Positions 12,312-23,646 of a DNA stretch of 64,000 bases are shown one piece after another. The notes beneath the pieces are model-generated. The model saw only the letters and a list, made by a program, of their open reading frames with translations. It was not told where the DNA came from and ran no database searches. Origin of the DNA: Ephydatia muelleri (taxonomy: Eukaryota; Porifera; Demospongiae; Spongillida; Spongillidae); assembly GCA_013339895.1 (NCBI GenBank), contig JABACO010000012.1, positions 5,113,449 through 5,177,448 of the forward strand, in the 5' to 3' direction. Position 1 is the stretch's first letter. Each line of letters starts with the position of its first letter. The translations under genes were made by a program, and so were the position numbers.

Positions 12312-13660
12312 AACACAAAGCAAGGGCAAACACAAGTCTGTCCTTCACAGGGATGTGTTGGACTGTACGGCCTGGTAGTTTACAGACAGAATCAAATGTG
12401 GGCAGGGGAACAGGAGGGTCGGCTCCTTGAACATGGAGAAGGGACTGAATAGGAGGTGCTGCGGAGGCATGTGAGCATTTCCGAAGGTGAGAGGAATGGT
12501 GTGAATTAGCCACCAGCTGCTGGCAATTAGGACAAACAAACAGGTCTTGTTCTTGAAGCCAGGGGCCTGGGACTGCACCTGAGAAGAAACCCTGAACGTG
12601 TAAGGTCATGTGCTGACGCCACATAGTGGGAGCAATGAGTTGTTGGCAGCCTTGGACTGGACAGGATTTCCTATGGGGATGTTAACTGGAGGACGAGACC
12701 TCAGACCACTGAGAAGGAAACTGTGCCAGCAGTGGATTGTTAGCACTAAATGCCTAGGAGAGGCAGGGGACTGTGGCACCGACGATAGTTGTGATGAAGG
12801 CAGTTGGTGCAGTGCTATGATAGATGAGGGGCCCGGACTGGAATGACCATTGCTCAGACATGGGAGTGGGGGAACCATTGATGGAAAGGGGTGTGTGGAG
12901 GCATTGGAACATTAGAGGTAACCCACATAGAGAGGTTTAGAGAGAGAGTGGCCTAATAACATTGCAAGACTGTTCATCCGTGAAAGAGGGCTGACTCTGA
13001 GGCGAATGCGTCCAAGGCATGGATGGCTGTGAAAATTGTCCCTGTTTGCTGGGGAGAGAATGTGAGCTATTGGATTGAAGAAAAGCCTTTGGTTGTGGCG
13101 ATGGTGCAGGATGACAGCATTTGAGAGAGCAATGTTAGCACATTTTCTTCCCGGGTAGCAGTTCACACAAGGGCGCTCTTCCCGACGGCACTTGCTTGAC
13201 ATGCAATGGGCGCCAGAGGAGTGGCACTTGCAACAAGTGCCGAATTGTGACTCCCACTTCAGGGAGGGTGATCAGGGTAGTTGGAACTGGAATTTGTTGT
13301 GTATGAAGTGGGAGCTTGGAGGATTGGAAGAATGAGAGGGCCCCTGTACTGGTTATTTAGGCTCCGGGATTAATGCTGGTAGCTGGGTTTGACCATGCAA
13401 CTGCTGGGCAACTAAGGATGGTGAAGGAGGGATGGGTGATGAAGGTGTAGAAAGAAGTGGTGATTCCGCCAACAGATATGGTAGAGGTACAGTTGAATTA
13501 GGTGGAGGCTGGATTCGACAATGAGTGTGACTTGCATTTGTAGGTAGTGAAGTGGGAGGCAGCTGTGGCATGGTTGTGACAGAGGCAGCTGCTGGGAATC
13601 AGGAAATGAGGAAGTATGCTGGTAAGGTGGTTGTGAGCTCGAAACACTGTTATTCACAGC
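12312..13660 (-). pseudogene. Reverse transcriptase N-terminal region relic
   Basis: From high to low coordinates on the minus strand: a Pro/Ser-rich stretch (13350-13660), a cysteine cluster reading CCKCHSSGAHCMSSKCRREE and RPCVNCYPGRKCAN (about 13120-13250), a Ser/Pro linker (12606-12878), a finger-like CPNCQQLVANSHHSSHLRKC (about 12470-12540) and LPGRTVQHIPVKDR (about 12340-12400). This order fits the DNA- or RNA-binding leader of the same family. The polymerase part is absent: the sequence switches to a plus-strand fragment. Confidence 0.6.
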
Positions 13661-13699
13661 TGGGATTGAAGTTATATTTTTGAGTCAATGAATTTGACA

Positions 13700-14850
13700 C
13701 AGTACTCAGCACTCCCAATTCGAAGTGAGGACAAGCTGAGTGAGGGATGTCAAGTCACTGTTGGCTTGAAAAATATTTAGAGCTCGGGATAGTATATTTC
13801 TTGATCCAGCTATAGCCACATCATCCAGATACAGCAGATAACTGATTAAGGCTGAGAGATACATATCTGCATGACACAGATATAGATCTCTCGACATAAG
13901 ACGCCGCGTTAATAATGTGCTTACAGTTACCAAAGAATTCTTTCAGACCCTTTGAAACATTATACCGATTCGAAGTTATTCATGTTTACGGCTTCAGTTC
14001 ATATTGTTCATATTCCTGTTACCTAACATTCCTCTGCTGCCTCATATCTAGTTGATTTTGGACAACTCTACTTTAGTGAAATAAAATATGTATCGGTAAA
14101 GCAGCATTTCATTGCACTGGGGTCTGTGGAGATTTTGAGAATAGTGCAGTGGAGAACAAGGGAAAATAGAAGGGTGGCTAAAGCCACCTTGTTAGACACC
14201 AGATGCTGATATTAATTGACCCATAGGATGCCACAACTTTTGAATAGCATCGTTGCCCTTGGGAGAAGTGGATGGCACACTCGTAGAAGATAGCTTCCCC
14301 AAATACTAAATTAAGTCATTATGCACTTTTAAGATGGCACAATCTCCATTATTCCAGTTGTCCCCAATGACGTGCCTGAACTTATGCATAATTTTTTAGA
14401 GCCACAAGGACATACTACTCCATACTAAAAAGGAGTGAAGAATTGGGTGGCCTTTTCCTTTGCTAATGTACAGGCACATTTATCCACAAAGCCCCTCAAA
14501 ATTTCTTGAATCACAACTGGTCAAACATCCCATCCAGTGCTTTGGATTTCAATATAGATTTAGGTTTCTGCCAACAAGAAATGGTGAAAGGGGCATTTCC
14601 AGCAAGTACAATGTTAACTTCATGGTACAGTAAGCCCTCAATAGACAATGGTAGCCTTGAATCCAATGCATCAAGTAAACGCTGGACTCTCAAGCCAGTA
14701 GGACCCATGCTGTTGGCCTTTAGGAAAAGTCCATAGAGTAGCACCAATATTGTAGTCACACTGTGAATACTGGGAGTGCTGGCATATGGATATATAGACT
14801 CTAGTAGTTCAAACATGGTATCAATAATTACTTGATGCAATGCCATGCAT
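13700..14850 (-). pseudogene. Reverse transcriptase core relic
   Basis: Minus-strand 14511-14846 reads GPTGLRVQRLLDALDSRLPL and VNIVLAGNAPFTIS, the segment just before the polymerase fingers in this family; 13706-13933 reads YLLYLDDVAIAG, containing the catalytic YLDD. The block between them is decayed. It is a separate copy from the one at 9.5-11.5 kb. Confidence 0.65.
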
Positions 14851-15229
14851 GAGATGATTTAACATGGCAGGCATATAAAAATAGCCATCATGTGCAAATG
14901 CAATTGCTTTGAGAATAAGAATGAGGTTACCTTTTGACAACAAGATAGCTTTGTTCCCTGCTCTGGCCCACTAATGCAGCTCCTTGCCATCTTCCCAATC
15001 ATGACATAACGATTCAATTGAAATAAGATTATAATTTCCAGTTCTCATTCTCTTTGACGAAAGCAACAAATATCTGTAATCTTATTGTTAATGTATCTTT
15101 ATTGTTTATTTTGTATGATAATTTATACACACCAACTGCTGAATTAATTATGAATGCATTCTATTATCTATACATGCATGAAATTCCTAAATATTCTAAG
15201 CTACAATGTTGTTACTTTTAATATAAGAC

Positions 15230-15800
15230 TTTGACAAATGTGGAGAGGAAGACTGAATTGCATGGGATTGCAACAACAGAGCTCTGGCATTAGCCCGGAG
15301 AGGGCAACATTCAACCTGCCATAGAGCAGAAGTCACCTGAGAGTTGGAAAATTGGGTTAGGCTTGAAACAAGCTAAGAGAGGCTGCACTGCGCTTCAGGT
15401 CCCCAGCAACCATAGGATTCCACTGCCAAAGACACACCCACCCACCCTAGCTCTAAGCACCTGACATCATTTCAGACATGCATGCTTCCTATTTCCAAAA
15501 CCTGAGATGTTAACCCACCGTCACACATGCTTTATTTAAAGTGCTTTCAGTCAGTGGTGATGTGATAGTTATAGATCAAAAGCGCAGGCTTTTCCAGAAC
15601 CCAATTAGGATCAAGAACATCAGCTGGCTGTGTGGGCCAAGCATCATTTCCAAGACCACGTTGGCCACCAATACCAGTTTGCATAAAGAAACTCAAGAAA
15701 GGCATCACACAGAGCCAGTTATGGCAATACCATTGAATTTACAAGTTAGGGCGTGGTGACTTACAGGATCTGACGATAGATACAAACAAAAAGGACATTT
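15230..15800 (-). pseudogene. Reverse transcriptase C-terminal fragment
   Basis: Minus-strand 15550-15650 reads QPADVLDPNWVLEKPALL and 15250-15320 reads LYGRLNVALSG followed in another frame by ANARALLL, both family signatures in the expected order. Frameshifted. Confidence 0.6.
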
Positions 15801-18340
15801 CTCCCCAGTGACAATATCCATACCAAGCCATGATTTTGCTGCTGCTGTTTGCAAGTATGTGGTATCCAAATGGAGTTTGAGGCCTTTTTCGGACTAGCAC
15901 CAATGGCTTTTTTTGTTTGGATTTCATTTTCATTTTGTGACTTACGTCACAACTCTAAGTCTCGTCAGTCCTATTTATTCAAGCCACACACACAAGTGCA
16001 CGTGCTCATTTTAGTAGGAAATTTTACTTCATACAGTTAATATCATACTCCTTTATGCCACACACTGGCATTTAATTGAGTTAGCACACCTTTGATAGCA
16101 CTTACATTACATATATATTCACTGATTAAACATTTGCGCACATAGCATTACTTTGTACTTCGAAACTATATTCATTTATAGGGAGATATAAGTGCGTTCT
16201 TAAAAATGAAATGCGGTGACATGAATACATTCGTTACACCCAGAACATGTTTATCGGCAAAGGTAACTTAACCGCATAATGCTGCTCTTTGGTGACCACC
16301 CACCTCTCCGTAACTTAACGCCAAGAGCATTAATTTTATTACAATGGTCACACCAAGGGACTTCGATTTCCTGGTTACTAACTTTCTGCCTTAATTTTGA
16401 TGCATTCAAATATGCTTCTCTGAAATCTCAAATCATAGCGATTGTCAAAGTAAAACAGTGCACAATCTTATAAAAACCGCTTGCAATCGGACCGTCATTA
16501 TTAATGTCACGTCAATGGAGAATAAATGAGAAGACACGCAGTACATACTCCACTTTGATAATTACTAACTCTTCACTTGCTGCGACCAAAAAATGTACCT
16601 CTAGCCTGTTGGCTTACTTCAAACAGCATTATAATCTAAGATGGCATTTCATTAAATAGACCTTTTCACTGCGTGCATGATCTCAAAAATGATGTCCCAC
16701 GTCAGCGGTCAGGAGCACAGAGTGAACAATGCCCTAGGGTGTCAAAATGACCATTCCGCCACCAGAAAGTAGGAGAAAGTCCCAAATTTCGTAGTATACA
16801 TCGGCGCGACATGCATTCATCACTCAATTGACATGACCATTCCACCAAGGAACCGCGAGAAGAAAGCCCCGAATACGGAGCGACACGAATGCGTCACTTT
16901 GATTAGCCGCAGCAATTTTAACTATGTAAGTTATACGACTGAAAGGATGTTGAACCAATACTCTTGCGCGGCATGCAGCCTGTGTACAGCGTATATGCAC
17001 CTGTGTACTGACGGAGCCAATATGTACATTCATGAACCTCACGCACAATAACACCCACGCTCCTGCATGGCGGTTTAAAATAGCCAGAGATCTCTTGTGC
17101 AGCATCATGCAACGTCTAAATCGGCCTTGGGTTGATGATAATAATAAGTGGCATACTGAAATCACGTGCAGAGCATATGCCAATAAATTAACTTCATTAT
17201 GCAAGATAAGTGATATGCCATATCCTGCCAGCTCTTCACGAATAAAGTTGAACAGTTGTCCAAACCATATCACATGCCCTCAGCAATGTGTGTGACTCCA
17301 TGCAATATAATTATTGAGCCCAATATGGGCATGTATCGTTTGTGGATCCTACTGTGTCGTTTATGTTGTATAACGTGCTGTACATGTTTTCTAATGTGAA
17401 CACAGAGATGCTATGCAGACCGGCGTGTGCATGAAATTGTCTATAATGTAGTGGATCGCATATAGGGTGCTTTTTAATGAAGCGCAGAACATATATTAGG
17501 CCTGTGGTTAATATCGTAGATAAGGCCTGCTTAACATCTGTATAAGGCATGCTCAGCATTCTGTGCACATAATATTCTCCATTAAATCACTCCACTTTTA
17601 AATAATCATTCATTAGCTAATTCATTTGTATTGACCATAAATAGACTGAGTGGTGAGCAAACAAAAACAGGTCCACCCTCCAGAAAACTAAACTTTATAC
17701 CTATTCTACTTAGAAATGAAAGTACTGTATGTCACGCCACTAACTGTTTGTGAAATCAGCTTCTAGTAACAAACCCACATTCTCACGCATGATCGTTTTT
17801 AAAAAACCCTATAGGGGTGCTGTTTAAAACTATTCTGTACGTAGAAAAATACAACCGCGTATAGTCCATGTACAACCTTTACTCCTCAAAGAAATTCTAT
17901 AATGAAATGATTGAGATAGTCCGCAAACTTGGTTTATTACATGCACTACTGATGCAACCATGGCAGTGTGAACATAAGCGTCGCGCTAATAAGTCTCATC
18001 ATCTAGGAATAAAAACGTATCAATGTTGAAATTATATGTTATGCACCTGTTACAAAGTCTGCAAAGTTACTGCGGCGGGGCGGTTTAGTTTCTGTATAGC
18101 CCCCCCCCCCCCCCCCCCTCCCCCACCCAAATACAAATATATAATGAACTGAATGCGCGGTACGTAGTAACGAACACAAGAGCAGACGCGTACACCAGAA
18201 TTACAATAAGCCGAACTCATATACTCACGTATTGTCCAAAGACACAGAACAATAAAACGTCTTGAGCTACCCATTCCTTCCTCGGCGAAGGGGAATAGAT
18301 GTACGTTTCTAAGTATAGCGTCACAATTATGTGCAATGAT
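15800..18340. other. 2.5 kb without a recognised gene
   Basis: AT-rich unique-looking sequence with several open frames on both strands, the longest 149 codons (minus, 16824-17273), none with a recognisable domain. A poly-C tract lies at 18101-18120. At 18229-18274 (minus) an ATG begins MGSSRRFIVLCLWTI, which looks like a signal peptide and stops at a consensus donor GTGAGT; it could be a lone first exon but no downstream exon was found. Confidence 0.3.
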
Positions 18341-18349
18341 GACAGTTAT

Positions 18350-19050
18350 CAAACATTTATTGTGGATTGGGAGAATGGAACACGGGTTGCATGCAATAAT
18401 GGTGCAATCGAGCGGGAAATATGCATTAACTTTGCACAGCTGTATCTTCGTGACGGATAGAGTAAAAATTAACGAACTGACAAATCAATAGTAACAGGAC
18501 CCCTGTACGTACGTACTGCATTTGAAGCGATTTGAACGCTCCTACCTGAAGATGTGGCGGTTTTGAACCCCATGGGGTATCGGACCTCGTAACATCAGCA
18601 AGGAACTGATGCAAGGCCCCAAAATATGTTTTCCCGTAGTGAAATGATGTAGTATGAAGTGTTGAAAACAGGAGGTCGATAGCATTAACCATTGGGTAGA
18701 TATAGCGATTCACACGCGATGCATTTTTATAGCATTTTATAATATATGGGACAGTTTCCGCGAAAATTGCCCCACGGTTAGAATGTTATAAAAATGCATC
18801 GCGTTTGAATCGCTATAACTTCCCAACGGATATCGCTATCGACTTTCTATTTTCAAAACTTCATACTACACCATGTCACTATGAAGTGTTGAAAATAGGA
18901 AGTCGATAGCATTATCCGTTGGGAAGTTATCGCGATTCAAACGCGATGCATTTTTATAACATTTTAACCGTGGGGCAATTTTCGCGGAAACTGTCCCATA
19001 TCCATCAGATGGGGCAATTTTCGCGGAAACTGTCCCAAATTTCACTGTAT
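18350..19050. repeat. Dispersed foldback repeat, uninterrupted copy
   Basis: Positions 18356-18720 match 25375-25465 joined to 33478-33780. The right part folds back on itself: a segment with TTTTATA, GCGATGCATT and a GCGATTC core occurs three times in alternating orientation between 18690 and 18975, and the motif GGGGCAATTTTCGCGGAAAC occurs inverted at about 18750 and direct near 18975 and 19015. No coding capacity. Confidence 0.8.
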
Positions 19051-19430
19051 TATATATTAATGTACACAAAATACATTGTAGTAATAAAAAGGATTGTTCC
19101 AGTCATGACTGTGCACCAATACATTGCACACAGTGTCCTGTCTATCTACTCTTTGCACACACCAAAATTGCATGACTCTTAGAACCAGTGAAACTGATCT
19201 CAAGACATTGATACTTGATGTGTAGAAACTGTCTTGCTCAGTGTGAACAAGGGACAGTCTTATTCATTGAGCAATGGATGACCATCAGTGGAAGCCCTGA
19301 ACAAGACAATGTGTGGTGCCAGAAGAACTGTTGAAAGTAGCTAGAAGAAGTCCATACTGCATCTAAAAATAACAAGTCAGCTCTACCAGTATTGGTGCAG
19401 CCGCTGCATGTACCTGATCATAGGGGGAGA

Positions 19431-19634
19431 CTAGTTCAATGAACTCCTCAGATTCACTAGAGTTGAATCATTGAAAATGACAGCCTTGAACTCCTGCACT
19501 GTATCACTGGTAGCCAGCTCCTCAAGCCTGATGTCAAATTGGGAATCATGCTGAAGAGCACCAAGTGTAGTAGTTTGACTGCCTGTAATAGTTTTTAGTG
19601 GCAATGTTGATAGAGTGTACTTTTGTCGTGTTAC
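19431..19634 (-). CDS. Unrecognised open segment, possibly a further exon or relic
   Basis: Directly after a minus-strand acceptor (TTTTTAG) an open frame of 67 codons runs VTRQKYTLSTLPLKTITG and on to LEELATSDTVQEFKAVIFND, ending TAG; another frame continues ESEEFIELVSPYDQ up to a GTACATG donor. Composition looks protein-like, not random. It may be an alternative last exon of the gene at 19687-20827 or a decayed transposase. I do not recognise it. Confidence 0.35.
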   Translation of the reverse strand, partial: VTRQKYTLSTLPLKTITGSQTTTLGALQHDSQFDIRLEELATSDTVQEFKAVIFNDSTLVNLRSSLN

Positions 19635-19686
19635 CTAAAAATATCATGGTGTCATGAAATGCTTCACTAATACGATAACATGCCTT

Positions 19687-20827
19687 TCAAAGTGCTCCGA
19701 CTTTGTATATAGCACGGTCTTGATGCAGTTCTATCATAGGTATGCCACACATTACATGCTGCATACAAGGTGAAAAAAATAGCTCCTTTGTGACATCTCC
19801 ACATCTAGAAAAAATACAAGATGAATTAAAATTCAGAAATGCATACAGTTTTTGTACCTTCCAGTACTATGTGTGCCATCATTACAAATATAGCACAGGT
19901 GTTGTAAGGTTGAGAAACGCATTGTTATGTCACGAATTGGGGCTAGCCTGTTACCAAATATATTGTAGCCTCAAACCATTGAGTTGAAAGATTCAAAAGT
20001 ATAGCACACCAAAAATAATTGTTAAAAATTGCACAGCACGTAACAGTACCGTTCAGCAGAGAAGGCAGAGCATGGTCCATAATCACGAATGGACTCACCG
20101 AAGGTGAAGAATTATCTGGAGCTTTGGTTTCTTTAACAGTGCTGGCATGTGCTCCTTTATGTCATCAACATAATTATGACAAAGTCTCTGCCACACATTG
20201 TACAGGGAGGTGGCCACAACAAGCTATTTGAAAACCCAGCTGGGATTGAAACAAAGGATTATAATGGCATGAAGTCAACAAAAGTTGCTTACTTTGGATA
20301 AATATACTTTCTTCTGTCCTTCAGTTAGATACAGTCCCACAATGAACATTGCCATCTGGGTCCATCCTTTAAAATCCCTACCAACGAATGAATTGGAGTG
20401 CTGGCAAACATTTCCATACTTTTTGTTTTAAACCCAGAGGTGTTGAAAGCCTTGACCCTTGCTAGAATTTCACTTTTTGCCTTCTTGACAGCCCTGACAT
20501 TATTTCCTTTAGTACATACTTGCAACACTTCAACAGGCATATACCTAATGTTGTACAAAAGTCAAGCTGATAAGAGGATCCCAACTGTCGATTCTTACCT
20601 ATATACATCTGCTGGGGTTGAAACAAAGGTTTTCAATCTCCCTCAACCCATACTGCTTGCTCATCTCACAGATGTCGCGTGTATAGACTTTTACACGGAA
20701 ACGTTTCAGCACAAGGCTCACAACAAAAGCCTGCTGTGAGCAGAATTTCAACTCATTAACACGTGTGCATGGTTACTAGTAGTGATATATATAGTTCAAG
20801 ATCGAGCACATACTTACGAGTCGCCAT
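19687..20827 (-). CDS. Unrecognised five-exon gene, 159 residues
   Basis: Minus-strand model: 20818-20827, 20670-20733, 20382-20544, 20099-20223, 19687-19804. Total 480 nt, all four junctions keep frame and use GT/AG sites (donors GTAAGT, GTGAGA, GTAGGG, GTGAGT). The protein starts MATPGFCCEPC and has CKSLYTRHL shortly after, recalling a C2H2-type finger that lacks a clear second histidine; a basic stretch VKKAKSEILARVKAF follows; then LYNVWQRLCHNYVDDIKEHM and CGDVTKELFFSPC. No family recognised. The start codon follows CGAAAG and the upstream region has an inverted CACGTG/ACACG block. Could be a small host gene or the remains of a larger mobile-element gene, since the flanks are repetitive. 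Confidence 0.5.
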
Positions 20828-20879
20828 CTTTCGTGAAGAAAACGTGTCACGTGCTCTTACACGTTCTGTAAACTTATGG

Positions 20880-21115
20880 TATTGCCACATCTGATACAGA
20901 AATGTTAACAGTTACGATACATGCATACATGTACTTACATGTATGATACAAACTGTATTGTATGTATCAGAGTGTGGGCACATTCTGTTACAATATGTAT
21001 GTATCAGAATATTGCTTGCTATCTTAGCTGACCCAAGATGTTGAACAGTTATGATACAGTTTGTTAACAGTTATGATACAGTTTGTTATAATATACATAT
21101 ATGTTCCAAAGCTGT
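20880..21115. repeat. Short direct and inverted repeats (TGATACA motif)
   Basis: The string AACAGTTATGATACAGTTTG is present twice in tandem near 21045-21090, and TGTATCA/TGATACA occurs several more times in both orientations between 20895 and 21010. No coding content. Confidence 0.6.
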
Positions 21116-21269
21116 AACAATTTGGCTGTGGTAATCTGACGTAAACGAGACATACGGTAAGCTGCATGAGAAAATTAACATTACAAAAGCGTGACTGTCA
21201 CTCGCTTAGATTTTCACTCGATAGAGGCGATTGGTGCTAATAATGCATTGAGTGCCTTTCAATCGATTA

Positions 21270-21663
21270 CAGCGGCGGCGCGAGGGTTATCAGCGCCCGG
21301 GGGCAGGACAATGTATTAGCGCCCCTAGCCTCTCTACTTCAATAGTTAAGAGCCAAAACAAAGCAGCAGCTAAGGTGTCTGGGGGAGCGTTGTAAGCTCT
21401 CCCAAGAAGCTAACGCATTTTCTCGAATCGATAGCATTTTTAGCAACACTTTCTTCCCTGAGCACCACTCAGTTTGAGTTTTCCGCTCTTTTTTTTTGCG
21501 GTTACGTAGTCTACATGACATCATTAAATTATACGCTCGTTCCTCGTCAAAATTTGTTTATTTTTGTTAGATTTTTTTATTTATTACATCCCCCTCGACC
21601 GGCGCCCGGGGGCATATGCCCCCCCCCCCCCCCCCCCCCCCCCCGTTCCCCCCGCCGCCACTG
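21270..21663. mobile_element. Non-autonomous hAT-type element, 394 bp
   Basis: Left end CAGCGGCGGC, right end GCCGCCACTG, flanked by a perfect 8-bp duplication ATCGATTA at 21262-21269 and 21664-21671. The CAG...CTG ends with GGCGG and 8-bp target duplication are hAT hallmarks. The interior has (C)n of roughly 26 at 21619-21644 and no coding sequence. Confidence 0.85.
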
Positions 21664-21699
21664 ATCGATTAAAATTTCACTCGTTTAAGATCCGAGTGT

Positions 21700-23300
21700 C
21701 CGAGTGACAAAGAGTGAACATCGCTCTTTTGTTTTACGGTGAACGATTCCCATGCAGGGAATTCCCATGCAGGGAATTCCTGGCCGCAGTATTCCACAGG
21801 GCACACGTAAGGCTATTTGCTACGCACTCGCATAATCCTCTAGTCGGGTATAAAGCTTTCCAATTTGCCATAATCCTTGCTAAAATTCTCGTCTCGTTCC
21901 TCTCAGCTATATACGATTGCAGGGTTGCACGCATACATGTAGTGCATGAAAATGCATGCACTCATGCTGGCTCACACTTGTACACAAGCTTGCATTGTTG
22001 CACACATAGACCTGTACATCATCGTAATGACGTATTCTCACACACTCAGTACACAGTACACTTGCACATACCAGATGGTTATATATGTATGTGGCATACA
22101 ATAAACCTGTCGTGTAATGATGGTACACCCACTCACAAACATTGTGACATGCGCAGGCATTCTGCTGTTGTGCATGTTTGTACAGGCCACTGATTTGATG
22201 TACCGACTCTCTGTGTGTTGTTGCACATATATGTATGTGTGCATAGTGTTCAAGAATAGTAAAGGTTCATTTACACAATGTATACTGGTACACATGCACA
22301 AGGATGTGTGAACCCAGCATCATGGCATATGGGAACACATGCAAAGAGTAATTGTCAAAAGGAATACTTGTACAGAGGATATACACTCATTCACACACAC
22401 ATATACGCACACACAACATGTATACACTGTTACACATGTGGCAAAACATTATAACACTACCTCATAATGACGGACACCCACATGCATACTGTTTGTGCAT
22501 GTTGATTTCTCTCTATTCCATTCAACTGCTGTTGTGCATATTTGTGCAGGTGGCTACTGATTTTATTTGCCGAGCTTTCTGTACTCTCTTTGTTTTTCCT
22601 CTCTACTGTTGTACGTATCCTCTGTAGTAGTATTCTTTTTGACAACTACTTTATGTGCATGTTGAGTTCCCATACACTGGTCTTTCATACAAGACATAAA
22701 GCCCTCACCTGAGACCGTACATAGGTACGTGTAGCTACAATGCACTGTCCCATAGGATTGGTCCTCTGTACATGCATCATGCCCCCATACGATTGGTTCT
22801 TTGTAACATATTCCCATTGGATTGGTTTTGCACATGACCCATAGTATTGGTCCTATGTACATACAGCATATTGGATTGGTGCTTTTCACGTGACTCATGC
22901 GATTGATCCATTGTACATGCATTGTGTCCCCATAGATAAATTCATTGTTCACACATCATGATCCCATGGTATTGGTCCTCTAATCGCTTGCCAAACACAT
23001 GGCAAAGAATAACACTGTGTTCATCACAAACATGCGTAATGCTTTAAGTTCCTATGCATTCACATTATATTTCTGTGGCTGGTGGAGAAGCATGTGATAA
23101 AGCTTTCCTATTATTTGTCATAACTCTTGCTCAACTTAACCTTATTTACGTGTATGCGTCTCCAACTAAGTGTCTTCAACTTCTTCCATGCACTGAATGT
23201 TCGGCTCACACATATGAACACACCCTGATGCTGGTTCACACACCCTTGGACCAGTATACATCGTGTAAATGAACCGTTACCATTCTTGCTTGAGCACAAC
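21700..23300. repeat. Mosaic of degenerate CA/TG-rich repeats
   Basis: Sequence around 21850-21890 (AAAGCTTTCC...CATAAT) recurs near 23100 and 23510; 22240-22300 is an inverted copy of 23240-23300. 21700-21745 resembles 25185-25230. Open frames here are low-complexity Cys/His/Thr strings caused by CACA/TGTG and are not credible genes. Confidence 0.6.
22740..22985. repeat. Cluster of spaced ATTGG (inverted CCAAT) motifs
   Basis: ATTGG occurs at about 22757, 22794, 22818, 22847, 22876 and 22972, with a variant ATTGA near 22906, at 24-37 bp intervals over most of its length, embedded in an imperfect repeat (ATTGGTCCTMTGTACATG with CATGACYCATR). Looks like an eroded minisatellite. Confidence 0.55.
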
Positions 23301-23646
23301 ACAGCGTATAGAATCTAGAGATGCTGAACTAATTTAATAATGAAGCATATGATTTTGTCACCAAAAATGTCGTTTTCGGCTGTCATTCCTTGACTAGATT
23401 GTTGACCAAAACAATGTGCCAGGGAGGGAGCCAGACCACAGTCCCTGCAACATGTGTAAGACTTTATACATTCCTACACACTCACATCATCTTTATGTAA
23501 TTTGTGTAGAAGTAAAGCTTTCTTCTTTGGCATAATACTTAGCCAACTTCTCATCATTCTGTATGCCACTCCCACTCAGCTATATCACTTACACACTGCA
23601 GAGACATTGGTCGTAATTTGCCCACGCAATGCTCAGCTCACACAAG

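Noticed and set aside
16824-17273. 149-codon open frame on the minus strand
   Set aside because: No domain, no supporting splice or promoter signal, and overlapping open frames on the other strand; length is possible by chance in this window.
18541-18600. GGTTTTGAACCCC / GGTTTCGAACCCC (also near 33608) as a tRNA T-arm
   Set aside because: No A box, anticodon arm or acceptor stem could be folded around it; it is part of the dispersed repeat. A very old tRNA-derived SINE cannot be excluded.
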